From Legionella sp. W10-070 (GTDB taxonomy: Bacteria; Pseudomonadota; Gammaproteobacteria; Legionellales; Legionellaceae): a DNA stretch of 64,000 nucleotides. The notes under the pieces were generated by a model, which was given only the letters and a program-made list of their open reading frames with translations, searched no databases and was not told the origin of the DNA. The stretch lies in the NCBI RefSeq assembly GCF_900640175.1, contig NZ_CAAAJC010000001.1:1-64000 (forward strand), written 5' to 3'. Below, in pieces: positions 25,523-33,306 of this stretch; the stretch's first letter is position 1; the number at the start of each line of letters is the position of its first letter. A program made the position numbers and the translations under genes.

Positions 25523-25892
25523 AAGTCGGTCGATAAGCCGGGTTCTGTCGTGGACAATCATTCATCTAGGATATGCGTCACCACATACCTCAAGCGACCT
25601 ACCCGAATCCCGTATGGGTCATACGTCCCACCTTGCAGCGGGATGGATTCCTATTTGGTCTTGCTCCGGATGGGGTTTTCCCTGCCACGACTGTTACCAA
25701 TCGCGCGGTGCGCTCTTACCGCACCATTTCACCCTTACCTGCTCTATTAACCTGGTTAACGGAGCAGGCGGTATATTTTCTGTGGCACTTTCCGTAAGCT
25801 CACACTTCCCAGGAGTTACCTGGCATCCTACCCTAAGGAGCCCGGACTTTCCTCTTCTTGCAGCAGCAAAAAGCGATTGCCTGACCGACTTT
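25523..25892 (-). ncRNA. rnpB: RNase P RNA (type A)
   Basis: Read on the minus strand, this ~370-nt region has the conserved core of bacterial RNase P RNA: AGAGGAAAGTCCGGGCTCC near the 5' end and AACCCGGCTTATCGACCGAC at the 3' end. The terminal segments AGTCGGTC and GACCGACT pair to form helix P1, fixing the ends to within a few bases. A run of T residues follows P1 (25515-25523), serving as terminator. It is the catalytic subunit that removes tRNA 5' leaders. Open frames on the opposite strand here are not genes. Confidence 0.95.
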
Positions 25893-25894
25893 AG

Positions 25895-25923
25895 ATTATA
25901 TTAGCAGAGTGAACAACCAAAGA
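25895..25923 (-). promoter_or_regulatory. rnpB promoter
   Basis: On the minus strand a perfect TATAAT (25895-25900) lies about 6 bp before the inferred 5' end of the RNA. At 17 bp further upstream is TCTTTG, a weak -35 match. The perfect -10 and its position support a constitutive sigma-70 promoter. Confidence 0.6.
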
Positions 25924-25931
25924 CCAGGGAA

Positions 25932-26216
25932 TTAATCTCGAGTGCCAATAAATTCATCATCAAAATAACGCTTTAACTTAGTGCGCAAGGTGCCCCGACT
26001 TACACCAAGCACTCTGGCTGCTTTAGATTGATTATAGCGTGTTAATTCCATTACGGTACGAAACAGCGGAGCCTCAACTTCCTCAACAATTAATTGATAA
26101 AGATTTAAATTACCCTCTTTGTTTCCCACATTATTTAAATAGCCCTTTACGGCATTAACAACCTGCTGGGTTAACGCTTCGCTATTTTTCTCAACTTGTT
26201 GCATAACTGCACTCAT
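25932..26216 (-). CDS. Fis-family DNA-binding protein
   Basis: A 94-residue protein with the Fis C-terminal helix-turn-helix: RYNQSKAARVLGVSRGTLRTKL near residues 61-82. Fis is a nucleoid-associated homodimer that bends DNA and regulates growth-phase and virulence genes. Legionella species are known to carry several Fis paralogues; which one this is cannot be decided here. The N-terminal half is shorter on conservation but matches the family length. It stands alone upstream of rnpB, with a long A+T-rich upstream region. Confidence 0.9.
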   Translation of the reverse strand: MSAVMQQVEKNSEALTQQVVNAVKGYLNNVGNKEGNLNLYQLIVEEVEAPLFRTVMELTRYNQSKAARVLGVSRGTLRTKLKRYFDDEFIGTRD

Positions 26217-26558
26217 CTGTTCCTCTCCAACGCCAAATTAAAATTTAATTACTGCATTCTGATAAATGCTATATCAAAATTATCATGCTCGATATATTAT
26301 CAAACATCACAAAGTATGTAAATATTGTTTTAATGATATTCATTTATTAAGGAAAGCTTAAGTAAAAAAGCAGAATTTTTCAAGCAGTTTTTGCACTAAT
26401 AACACATTTAACAATCAACCGATCTTTTTTTAGCCGTTTATCGGCTCGATAAGAAGAAATCTATGCGAGAAATTACTTAATAAGGTTAATTCGAAGTAAG
26501 GTCAGCTATTTCATCTCGGATTAATCGACCCAATGTATATATATGGTGAGCAATTTAA
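26217..26558. other. Intergenic region, no gene seen
   Basis: An A+T-rich region of 342 bp upstream of the fis-family gene (which reads left). It should contain that promoter, but I see no clear -35/-10 pair, repeat or open frame. Its right part borders an amine-oxidase remnant. Confidence 0.5.
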
Positions 26559-26843
26559 AAAGGCTCAAACGAACAAACCACCGATTTCTTTTTTGGTCTA
26601 AGCAACCTTATCAGCAAGGGACCTATCCAAATTTATTGCCAGGACAAAGGAAGTGAAGAAATGGGGCGTAAAGTCGGTAATATATTTTTTATTGGCGAAT
26701 ACACATCAATAGGACATCCAGCTTCTATGAATAGCGCTGTAAGATCTGCATATAAAGTATTCAATGAATTAAAAGAAAATATATTATCTGAGATTCCCAA
26801 GTCAACAGAGGAGCTTCATTTCAAAACGGGGCTTGGGGAGTAA
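26559..26843 (+). pseudogene. C-terminal remnant of a flavin-dependent amine oxidoreductase
   Basis: The open frame from 26559 to the stop at 26843 has no ATG before 26661. It encodes GPIQIYCQDKGSEEMGRKVG, then NIFFIGEYTSIGHPASMNSA and VRSAYKVF. The second stretch matches the conserved FAD-binding C terminus of the amine-oxidase/desaturase superfamily (the G-[DE]-x-T-S...PASMNGAV pattern). The N-terminal dinucleotide-binding domain is missing: a stop (TAA at 26556) closes the frame upstream, and no GxGxxG is visible nearby. I read it as a decayed gene fragment. The alternative, a short real protein starting at 26661, is less likely. Confidence 0.5.
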
Positions 26844-27025
26844 CAGATCGCCAACCGACTTAAGAAAATAAACTTTATTTTACAATCTGAGTCTTGGGTT
26901 ATTTCCAATGACGGTAAATAGGATAAATTGAGGGTGGAATTTAAATTGAATTAAATATGAACATCAAACGATCTTTCATCAGAATCCCGGACGACCCTCA
27001 AATTACCTCTCAGAAACATTGTCGG

Positions 27026-27727
27026 TTAAACAATATTTCTCAACCGTCTCTCTTTATAAACATCATAAATCGATGAGCCATCCCACATATATTTATAATG
27101 AGCGCCTTGCATCACAGGATATTTGAGCGCTTTTGGCCTTAATACGGCAACGCAACTTCCTTGTGTATCACGAATACTTGGGTAATAAATTCCCCATTCA
27201 TTCTGATTTTTTAATTCACCGGCCACTTTTTGGCTTCCTGAATAGCACTCTGGATCAGGATTAAAACATTCTGGATGATGCTCTGGAGTTAGCTCTATCA
27301 AAGGTTGAACCACATGTGTAATGTATTCTCTCATGGTTATTGAGCAAGCCGCTTCATTTGAAGCACGATAAAATCGTTCCCGATGAAAAAGCGTTTCTTT
27401 TATAGCGGTTTCTACTGAGTCAGCAGCATAATATACGCCAAAGGTGCCATCGCTAAACCTGGATTCGTAGCCAATATGGGTAAATGCGGCCATAATGGGG
27501 GTAGTGCCTTCGCCACCAATCCATTCATCTTTTGACACAAGGATAATATTACCGAGCTCGTCTTCCAAGCGAGGATTTGTTAATCCCTCCAAAGCAGCAA
27601 TTTGTTCCAGTTCTTCTTTTGTCCCAACCCAATCGAAGAGCAGGACAGAGGGAAATTTTGAAGGAATAAGCCGATGTATTTTTTGTGATATTTCTTTATA
27701 GCTATACACGCTTAATACCCTCGCCAA
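27026..27727 (-). CDS. RES-domain toxin (NAD+-degrading type) of a RES/Xre toxin-antitoxin pair
   Basis: A 233-residue protein with a RES domain in its middle (SRFSDGTFGVYYAADSVETA, then IKETLFHRERF, residues ~90-125), which contains the conserved Arg and Glu of the fold, and a conserved Ser candidate near GSCVAVLRP. Characterised RES toxins deplete NAD+ by phosphorolysis or hydrolysis. The gene overlaps the upstream antitoxin-like gene by 16 bp on the same strand, the standard antitoxin-first order. No inactivating change is seen. Function is inferred from domain and pairing. Confidence 0.85.
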   Translation of the reverse strand: MARVLSVYSYKEISQKIHRLIPSKFPSVLLFDWVGTKEELEQIAALEGLTNPRLEDELGNIILVSKDEWIGGEGTTPIMAAFTHIGYESRFSDGTFGVYYAADSVETAIKETLFHRERFYRASNEAACSITMREYITHVVQPLIELTPEHHPECFNPDPECYSGSQKVAGELKNQNEWGIYYPSIRDTQGSCVAVLRPKALKYPVMQGAHYKYMWDGSSIYDVYKERRLRNIV

Positions 27728-28104
27728 TAATCTAAAAATTTACGAACCTCTGCCAGCCTGACTATACTTCCCTCAAGCATATATTCTTTAGGTGTCTTAC
27801 CATTAAAAGGCGGCAGTGAATTTTCTCTGTTTATCCAGGATAGTGCTTGAGAACTATCGTCAAATAGCAGTCGGAGTGCTTTATATATACCTAATAAATA
27901 CGAAACACGTTCTTTTTTGTCTCTATCAAGATTTATAGATTTATTTTTTATTCCTGTTGTGTAGGTTGAACGGGGCATGTCCCCCATTAGGATAAGTGCT
28001 TCTTTTTCTTTGAAGTCAAATCGCTTAACAAGCATAGCTAAAGACTTCCAAACAACCTCATTATCAATAGGAGGTATCGTATTCGCTACCAGTTTCATCA
28101 CCAT
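27712..28104 (-). CDS. Xre/MbcA/ParS-family antitoxin
   Basis: A 130-residue protein upstream of the RES toxin. The N-terminal half is helical and Xre-like (DFKEKEALILMGDMPRSTY). The C-terminal half has the MbcA/ParS toxin-binding features: RVSYLLGIYKALRLLFDDSS, then A-x-x-W-I-N and the GKTPKEYMLEGS segment typical of DUF2384. Such antitoxins bind the RES toxin active site with their C terminus and repress their own promoter. Alternative starts at codon 1 or 3 are possible. The 16-bp overlap with the toxin gene implies coupled expression. Confidence 0.87.
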   Translation of the reverse strand: MVMKLVANTIPPIDNEVVWKSLAMLVKRFDFKEKEALILMGDMPRSTYTTGIKNKSINLDRDKKERVSYLLGIYKALRLLFDDSSQALSWINRENSLPPFNGKTPKEYMLEGSIVRLAEVRKFLDYWRGY

Positions 28105-28495
28105 TCCCCAAACAGTCTATGCATCTTCAATATAGAACATATTTAGACATTTGTACATGTATGGACTTTTTATTTTGTCCACATATCCACACGAAGCGTA
28201 ACAACCTGCGGCCTAAGTAGAGCTATAGTCGTGGGTATGTGGGCAATAATGATTTTCTTTGTGATTACTCGATGCCACCAGCCAATAGATGCGTATACTC
28301 CTTTGAGGGAGGCAAAAGCACAGGGTGACATCAATAGGTCGGTAAAAAAGTGGCGTAACTTTACCGGCCAAAATACCTCATTTGGCACACAGGAACGTGT
28401 GTGGTGGTTTTTCCTTGACATTTGCCCGGATTTCGCTGACGCTCCATCCAGGCCATTTTAATTGCCCCCGTCTAAAACCAGCATTTGGTTATAAC
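28105..28495. other. Intergenic region with a partial dispersed repeat
   Basis: A 391-bp gap between the antitoxin start and the iscA stop. It contains the short copy of the CGCTCCATCC repeat at 28425-28456. Open frames of 76-92 codons occur on both strands, but they overlap one another and the repeat and show no recognisable family, so they are not called. The antitoxin promoter is expected near 28110-28170. Confidence 0.5.
28425..28456 (+). repeat. CTGGCGCTCCATCC-type dispersed repeat (partial copy 2)
   Basis: CCCGGATTTCGCTGACGCTC followed by CATCCAGGCCA matches the core of the copies at 10312-10370 and 61271-61320, but lacks the ACAACTTTCAAGG part. Confidence 0.55.
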
Positions 28496-28864
28496 TTATT
28501 CTTCAACAGTGAAACTTTCGCCACAGCCGCACTGTCCCTTCTCATTGGGATTATTAAAAATAAATTTGTGATTAAGTCCCTGTTTGACATAGTCAATATG
28601 CATTCCTTTAAGGTAGGGATAACTAGCCTTATCGATACAAAGTTGATATTTTTCCGTTAGCGGCTGCACAATATCCGTTTCCTGAGGAACCAAAACATAA
28701 TCCACTACATAAGATAATCCTGAACAACCCGTCTTTTTTACAGACAAACGAAAGCCTTTGCTCCCTTCCTGCTTATCCAGGTAAGCTAATACATGCTGCC
28801 TGGCAGCCTCACTCAATGTAATACCCGTGGTAAAATTGCTCACATGCTGCATTACTTCAGACAT
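28496..28864 (-). CDS. A-type iron-sulfur carrier protein (IscA/ErpA-like)
   Basis: A 122-residue HesB/IscA-family protein. The three conserved cysteines are visible: KKTGCSGLSY near residue 46 and QCGCGESF near the C terminus (Cys-Gly-Cys). A-type carriers deliver Fe-S clusters to apo-proteins. It overlaps the upstream scaffold-like gene by 13 bp and forms the third gene of an iscS-scaffold-iscA unit. Whether it is the orthologue of IscA, SufA or ErpA cannot be settled by sequence alone, but the genetic context favours IscA. Confidence 0.9.
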   Translation of the reverse strand: MSEVMQHVSNFTTGITLSEAARQHVLAYLDKQEGSKGFRLSVKKTGCSGLSYVVDYVLVPQETDIVQPLTEKYQLCIDKASYPYLKGMHIDYVKQGLNHKFIFNNPNEKGQCGCGESFTVEE

Positions 28865-29253
28865 TTTTTCTCCTCTTGTAATTTTGCTTGCATTTTTGTC
28901 ACAATCGCCTGATAACCATCCTCAATTTTAAGCGCAACAGGATACCGGGGGTTGGGTATTTCTAATTGCTGCACTAACCAACCATAGTCCAGCCTTGGAT
29001 GATCCTTGATCTGGCTTCCTTCCAATTGCCTGCATACTAATTCAGCGGCTGCTATTAAATAGGGATCACCATAAGCTTTAAAGCGAGCCTTCCGCACCAG
29101 GCCATCGACATCACAAAGCAAATAAAAATCACACACATCCTCACGCCCGATTGTCCCAGTTCTGCAGTGAACAGTTAATGGGTTTGAGTTATCAATAGTT
29201 CCAACATGCTTTGGCGCAAAAAAGCAAGATTCTACAAGTTCATTATACATCAT
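28852..29253 (-). CDS. IscU-like iron-sulfur scaffold lacking two canonical cysteines
   Basis: A 133-residue protein in the iscU position, aligned by eye to E. coli Isc[12 protein letters not shown] corresponds to NPRNVGSFDNN, and [20 protein letters not shown] to EDARFKTYGCGSAIASSSLV. Of the three cluster ligands, the first Cys is kept (EDVCDF), the second (YGCGS) is replaced by YGDPY, and the third (KIHCS) is replaced by YPVALKIED. Canonical scaffold chemistry is therefore unlikely, at least through the usual ligands. It overlaps iscS by 4 bp and iscA by 13 bp, so it is co-expressed with them. It may be a specialised partner of IscS rather than a true scaffold (inference). Confidence 0.78.
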   Translation of the reverse strand: MMYNELVESCFFAPKHVGTIDNSNPLTVHCRTGTIGREDVCDFYLLCDVDGLVRKARFKAYGDPYLIAAAELVCRQLEGSQIKDHPRLDYGWLVQQLEIPNPRYPVALKIEDGYQAIVTKMQAKLQEEKKCLK

Positions 29254-30413
29254 AGTGGTGATATTTCATGCAGACGGCCAACCTGATGGCAAATTATAGC
29301 GATAGCTTTCTGTATCTGCTCTTCGGTAGTAAAACGACCACAAGATAGCCGTATCGAACTATAAGCTAACTCATCATCCAATCCCAATGATCTTAACACA
29401 TAAGAAGGTTGTATACTTGCTGAAGAACAGGCTGAAGTGGTCGAAATTGCAAGTTCTCGCAATGCCAGTAAAAGCGAGTCACCGTCAACCCCTGCGAAAC
29501 TTAAATTCAGGTTACCTGCAACCCGCTTTTGTTCATGGCCATTTAAGCGAACACCAGGAATATGTCTGATGCCATCCCATAGTTGCTGTCTTAGGTGCAA
29601 AATTCGCGCTTGCTCTTCTACCCGAGACATTTCAGACAAGGCAAACGCTTCTCCCATCCCCACAATCTGATGGGTTGCCAAGGTTCCTGAGCGCAGCCCC
29701 CCTTCATGCCCACCACCATAAGATTGAGGCTGTAACCTTATGCGGGGTTTATGACGTACAAATAAAGCACCAACCCCCTTAGGGCCGTAATTTTTATGGG
29801 CAGAAAAGGACATCAGGTCTACCGGTAAACAATTCATATCTATTTCAAGCTTACCGGCACTTTGAGCTGCATCGACATGAAAAACAATACCCTTATCCCG
29901 TAACAATTTTCCAATAGCAGCAATATCCTGTATTACACCAATCTCATTGTTGACATGCATGATAGAAACCAAAACAGTTTCATCGGTCAATGCCTGCTCC
30001 AGGGTATTCAAATCCAACAAGCCGTCAGGCTGAGGCGCTAAATAGCTTACCCGGAAACCTTCCCTTTCCAGCTGATGAAAAGTATCAAGTACTGCTTTAT
30101 GCTCAGTTGCCATAGTGATGGCATGCTTTCCTTTGCGTTGATAAAAGCGGGCAGCACCCAAAATGGCTAAATTATTGGCCTCCGTTGCTCCAGAGGTAAA
30201 GACAATCTCTTGCGGCAAGGCATGGATTGTCCGGGCAATCTGCTCGCGTGCACCTTCCACTGCTTCCGCTGCTTTTTTTCCGTAGATATGAGTAACAGAT
30301 GCCGGATTGCCAAAAATCCCATCAGGGCCTAAAAACTGTATCATTTTTTCTACAACGCGCGGATCTGCAGGTGTTGTTGCCATATAATCCAGGTAAATTG
30401 GTAATTTATTCAT
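29250..30413 (-). CDS. iscS: Cysteine desulfurase (IscS/NifS family)
   Basis: A 387-residue class V aminotransferase-fold enzyme that transfers sulfur from cysteine to an active-site Cys for Fe-S and thio-modification pathways. The start is [27 protein letters not shown] and [16 protein letters not shown] surround the PLP site; [17 protein letters not shown] has the PLP lysine near residue 205; TTSACSSAS near residue 328 has the catalytic Cys loop. It is the first gene of the visible iscS-iscU-like-iscA unit. No iscR precedes it, and no hscBA-fdx follows, so the operon is a reduced form. Confidence 0.94.
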   Translation of the reverse strand: MNKLPIYLDYMATTPADPRVVEKMIQFLGPDGIFGNPASVTHIYGKKAAEAVEGAREQIARTIHALPQEIVFTSGATEANNLAILGAARFYQRKGKHAITMATEHKAVLDTFHQLEREGFRVSYLAPQPDGLLDLNTLEQALTDETVLVSIMHVNNEIGVIQDIAAIGKLLRDKGIVFHVDAAQSAGKLEIDMNCLPVDLMSFSAHKNYGPKGVGALFVRHKPRIRLQPQSYGGGHEGGLRSGTLATHQIVGMGEAFALSEMSRVEEQARILHLRQQLWDGIRHIPGVRLNGHEQKRVAGNLNLSFAGVDGDSLLLALRELAISTTSACSSASIQPSYVLRSLGLDDELAYSSIRLSCGRFTTEEQIQKAIAIICHQVGRLHEISPL

Positions 30414-30452
30414 ACATGCACTCCTGTCTAATCATACCCTATACTGACTGAC

Positions 30453-31190
30453 TCACTTCCTGTTATTAAATTTCAATGCTTTTTGTACATGACTTAAAAT
30501 GCCACGTAAAATAGTGACTTCCATATGCTCTAATCTTGCCCGGTTAAATAAGCGTCGAATCCGTTGCAATAAACGTCTTGTCGGGCGAGAAGGTTTTAAA
30601 AAATTAATCGCTGTCATCACCGCAGTTAAATGATCGTAAAACTGTTCCACTTCTTCTGCCGTTGCCAGTCGATCATGAGACAAACTCACTTCAGCAACCG
30701 GCGCCAGTAGCTTCATCCTTAATTCATAAGCAATAATCTGCACAGCTTGAGAAAGATTTAATGAACTATACTCCGGATTGCTGGGGATATTAATATGATA
30801 ATGGCTGCGTAATAATTCTTCATTTGTAAGTCCCGCATGTTCACGCCCAAAAAGAATGGCTACCTCAGTAGAATCAGGCCTTTCTGAAATTAATGTAGCA
30901 CATTCTCGAGGCGTTAATCCCGGTAAGGCAATGCCACGCGGCCTGGCACTGGTTGCTAATATCAGTTGACATCCTTTTAATGCTTCATCCAAAGAATCAG
31001 TGACTATAGCGCCCTCTAATATATCGTCGGCACCAGCAGCCATTTCATACGCTTTTTGATGAGGGAACGCTTTGGGAGAGACAAGGTAAAGTCTATCCAG
31101 CCCCATAGTCTTCATAGCCCGGGCTGCAGAACCTATATTACCTGGATGGGAAGTGGAGATTAACACTATTCTGATTGAAGAAAAATTCAT
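30453..31190 (-). CDS. trmJ: tRNA (cytidine/uridine-2'-O-)-methyltransferase TrmJ
   Basis: A 245-residue SPOUT-class methyltransferase. TrmJ methylates the ribose 2'-OH at tRNA position 32. Its N-terminal IRIVLISTSHPGNIGSAARA, then MGLDRLYLVSPKA, and the knot motifs ALFGREHAGLTNEEL (here ILFGREHAGLTNEEL, near residue 135) and IPSNPEYSSLNLSQAVQIIA (near 155) are characteristic. The C-terminal helical domain (RRLLQRIRRLFNRARLE) matches TrmJ rather than TrmL. It diverges from suhB across a shared promoter region and precedes iscS by 39 bp. Confidence 0.94.
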   Translation of the reverse strand: MNFSSIRIVLISTSHPGNIGSAARAMKTMGLDRLYLVSPKAFPHQKAYEMAAGADDILEGAIVTDSLDEALKGCQLILATSARPRGIALPGLTPRECATLISERPDSTEVAILFGREHAGLTNEELLRSHYHINIPSNPEYSSLNLSQAVQIIAYELRMKLLAPVAEVSLSHDRLATAEEVEQFYDHLTAVMTAINFLKPSRPTRRLLQRIRRLFNRARLEHMEVTILRGILSHVQKALKFNNRK

Positions 31191-31248
31191 AAAAAAATCT
31201 TAACAATAAAATACCCAGGCTTCTTTGCAGCAGCGAAGGTAAAAATTT

Positions 31249-31314
31249 TTGACAGAAATAATCGCAACTATACAGTAATGATTTCTCTCCGTGCAAAAAA
31301 AAATGTGCTAGAAT
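31249..31314 (+). promoter_or_regulatory. Candidate suhB promoters
   Basis: TTGACA at 31249-31254 is followed after 16 bp by TACAGT (31271-31276). A second candidate is an extended -10, TGCTAGAAT (TAGAAT at 31309-31314), 31 bp before the ATG. Either could drive suhB; the choice is not decidable by eye. Confidence 0.4.
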
Positions 31315-31345
31315 CGCTGACTTTGTTGAAAACAGGGCAAAACTC

Positions 31346-32134
31346 ATGCAACCATTACTAAACATTGCCATTACTGCCGCACGTCTTGCCGGTGATATCA
31401 TCATCCGCCATATAGAGCAACTCGACCGTATAAAAATCACAGCTAAAGATAACGAAGAATATTTTAGTGAAGTGGATGTCAAGGCAGAACAAGCGATCAT
31501 TAACACCATTCATAAAGCTTACCCAGAGCATGGTATTATCGCTGAGGAAAGTGGTGTTTTTAAGGGTGATGCAGATTCAGTATGGATTATTGACCCACTT
31601 GATGGCACTACTAACTATTTACATGGCTTCCCTTTTTTCTCCGTTTCCATAGCACATCGGGTAAAAAACCGTATTGAACACGCAGTCGTTTATGACCCTT
31701 TACGGCATGAATGTTTTTCAGCCAGCCGGGGACGTGGAGCCCAGCTAAATGAACGTCGCATTCGCGTATCGAAAAAAACCCAATTAGCCGGTGCATTACT
31801 TGGAACAGGCTTTCCATTCCGCAATGTAGAGATGGCGCAACGTTATTTGCCGACGTTTGAAGCATTAATTGGCAAATGTGCTGGCATCCGCAGAACTGGC
31901 TCCGCAGCCCTTGATCTCGCATACATTGCCAGTGGACGTTTAGATGGCGTTTGGGAACTTGGTCTACGCCCCTGGGATATAGCAGCTGGTTCACTCATCA
32001 TCAAGGAAGCAGGCGGCATGATTAGCAGTCTGGACGGCGGTGAAGACTATATGAAGAAAGGAGATGTTGTTGCAGGAAACCCAAAGGTTTTTAAAGCCCT
32101 GCTACAAACATTAATGCTGGTGATTAAAGGTTAA
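31346..32134 (+). CDS. suhB: Inositol-1-monophosphatase family protein SuhB
   Basis: A 262-residue Mg2+-dependent, Li+-sensitive phosphatase-fold protein. Metal-binding motifs are visible: GIIAEESG (near residue 63), IDPLDGTTNYLHGFP (near 83) and RPWDIAAGSLIIKEAGG (near 210). In gammaproteobacteria SuhB also acts in the Nus-based rRNA antitermination complex. The protein has normal length and all metal ligands seen. It diverges from trmJ, and its stop faces sppA across a hairpin region. Confidence 0.94.
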   Translation: MQPLLNIAITAARLAGDIIIRHIEQLDRIKITAKDNEEYFSEVDVKAEQAIINTIHKAYPEHGIIAEESGVFKGDADSVWIIDPLDGTTNYLHGFPFFSVSIAHRVKNRIEHAVVYDPLRHECFSASRGRGAQLNERRIRVSKKTQLAGALLGTGFPFRNVEMAQRYLPTFEALIGKCAGIRRTGSAALDLAYIASGRLDGVWELGLRPWDIAAGSLIIKEAGGMISSLDGGEDYMKKGDVVAGNPKVFKALLQTLMLVIKG

Positions 32135-32188
32135 AATCGCATTTTCAGCGCATGACCCTAAATCTGATTGATGGATATGAGGGTTAAC

Positions 32189-32249
32189 TTCCCCTGATTT
32201 CCCGCAATATCACCACTCACAGGCGCGATGCTACGGGAAGCCAGGGGAA
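32189..32249. repeat. Hairpin-forming inverted repeat between convergent suhB and sppA
   Basis: TTCCCCTGATTTCCCG (32189-32204) faces CGGGAAGCCAGGGGAA (32234-32249). They pair as 8 bp plus 5 bp around a 3-nt internal mismatch, leaving a 29-nt loop. Its place between two converging genes suggests a bidirectional 3' structure, but it lacks a T-run, so it is listed as a repeat rather than as a terminator. Confidence 0.55.
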
Positions 32250-32256
32250 CAACAGA

Positions 32257-33216
32257 CTATTCTTTAATCCCTGGTTTCAAGCCTAATGCAAGCGGTAGCT
32301 GGTCAGCAATAGCAGTCCCCAGGCCTTTAGAGAAACGCTCCAGTACACTTTGTTTATAGGTGTAGTCTATTACCCTATCAACCTGTACCATCTCGCGAGC
32401 AATTTGACCGCCGCTTGCAAAGCCATCAATCAACCCTCGTTCTTTGGCTTGTTCACCGGTCCAAAACAGTCCTGAAAAGGTATCATCATCAATCTTAAGC
32501 CGATTGCCTCGCCCTTCTTTCACTTTATTAATAAATTGCTGATGAATAATATTAAGCATGGTTTGTAATAATTGCACTTGCTCAGGGGATTCAGGTGAGA
32601 ATGGATCCAGGAACCCTTTATTTTTACCTGCTGTCTGCAAACGGCGGGTTATCCCTAACTTCTGTATGGTATCGACAAAGCCAAAACCATTATAAACAAC
32701 ACCGATTGAACCCACTATGCTCGATGGATTAGCATAGACTTCCTCTGCTCCTGCAGCAACGTAATAAGCCGCTGAAGCACACATGTCAACACAGACAGCG
32801 TAAGTTTTAATATGGGGGTATTTGCTACGATAATACTGCAGGGTATTATACATATAATCGGCCTGCACAGGGCTTCCACCCGGACTGTTTATACGCAGTA
32901 TCAACGCCCGTAACCCCGCACTCTTATACGCTGATTGCAATCCTTTTGCAAAATTCTCTGCCCCGCTGCTATCCGCATCAAAGATAGTGCCATTAACATC
33001 AATCAACCCCGCATGCGGTTTAATCCGCTGGGCCTTATTTTCTTCTCCATAAGAAAAAAGCTGATAAACCAGGGAAATGATAAACAGGAAAATAATGCCT
33101 CGCATCACCCAGCGCCAACGCCGTTTGCGCTTTTGTTCCCGCATATATTCAATAACAATTTGATTCAATAGTGTTTGTGAATCCGCTTTTTCTGTTGACG
33201 ATATATTATTTTCCAT
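32257..33216 (-). CDS. sppA: Signal peptide peptidase SppA-like S49 membrane protease
   Basis: A 319-residue S49 peptidase. A single membrane anchor (WVMRGIIFLFIISLVYQLFS) follows a ~30-residue cytoplasmic basic segment. The protease domain shows LILRINSPGGSPVQADYMYN, the probable nucleophile segment CASAAYYVAAGAEEVYANPS (where ASGGYY is more common), GSIGVVYNGFG, and the general-base region KNKGFLDPFSPESPE. It would degrade leftover signal peptides or membrane protein fragments. I choose the ATG at 33216 (MENNISSTEK); an ATG at 33270 would add 18 residues with no homology expectation. Diverges from clpB. Confidence 0.88.
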   Translation of the reverse strand: MENNISSTEKADSQTLLNQIVIEYMREQKRKRRWRWVMRGIIFLFIISLVYQLFSYGEENKAQRIKPHAGLIDVNGTIFDADSSGAENFAKGLQSAYKSAGLRALILRINSPGGSPVQADYMYNTLQYYRSKYPHIKTYAVCVDMCASAAYYVAAGAEEVYANPSSIVGSIGVVYNGFGFVDTIQKLGITRRLQTAGKNKGFLDPFSPESPEQVQLLQTMLNIIHQQFINKVKEGRGNRLKIDDDTFSGLFWTGEQAKERGLIDGFASGGQIAREMVQVDRVIDYTYKQSVLERFSKGLGTAIADQLPLALGLKPGIKE

Positions 33217-33227
33217 TGATTTGACCA

Positions 33228-33254
33228 CTTGATTTTTATAAATGAACCCACATT
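33228..33254 (+). promoter_or_regulatory. Possible heat-shock (sigma-32) promoter of clpB
   Basis: CTTGATT (33228-33234) then 12 bp then CCCACATT (33247-33254) resembles the sigma-32 consensus CTTGAAA / CCCCATNT with some mismatches. It lies 53 bp before the clpB ATG and fits the known heat-shock control of this gene. Confidence 0.4.
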
Positions 33255-33306
33255 TTACGGCAGGTATCAAGTATTTTAAACATCCACTTTAAAGAGGGGT
33301 TACGTT

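Noticed and set aside
25481-25904. Open frames on the plus strand across the RNase P region.
   Set aside because: The region encodes the RNase P RNA on the minus strand with its conserved core; the frames are incidental.
28170-28660. Open frames on both strands between the antitoxin gene and iscA.
   Set aside because: They overlap each other, a repeat and the iscA coding region, and show no family likeness.
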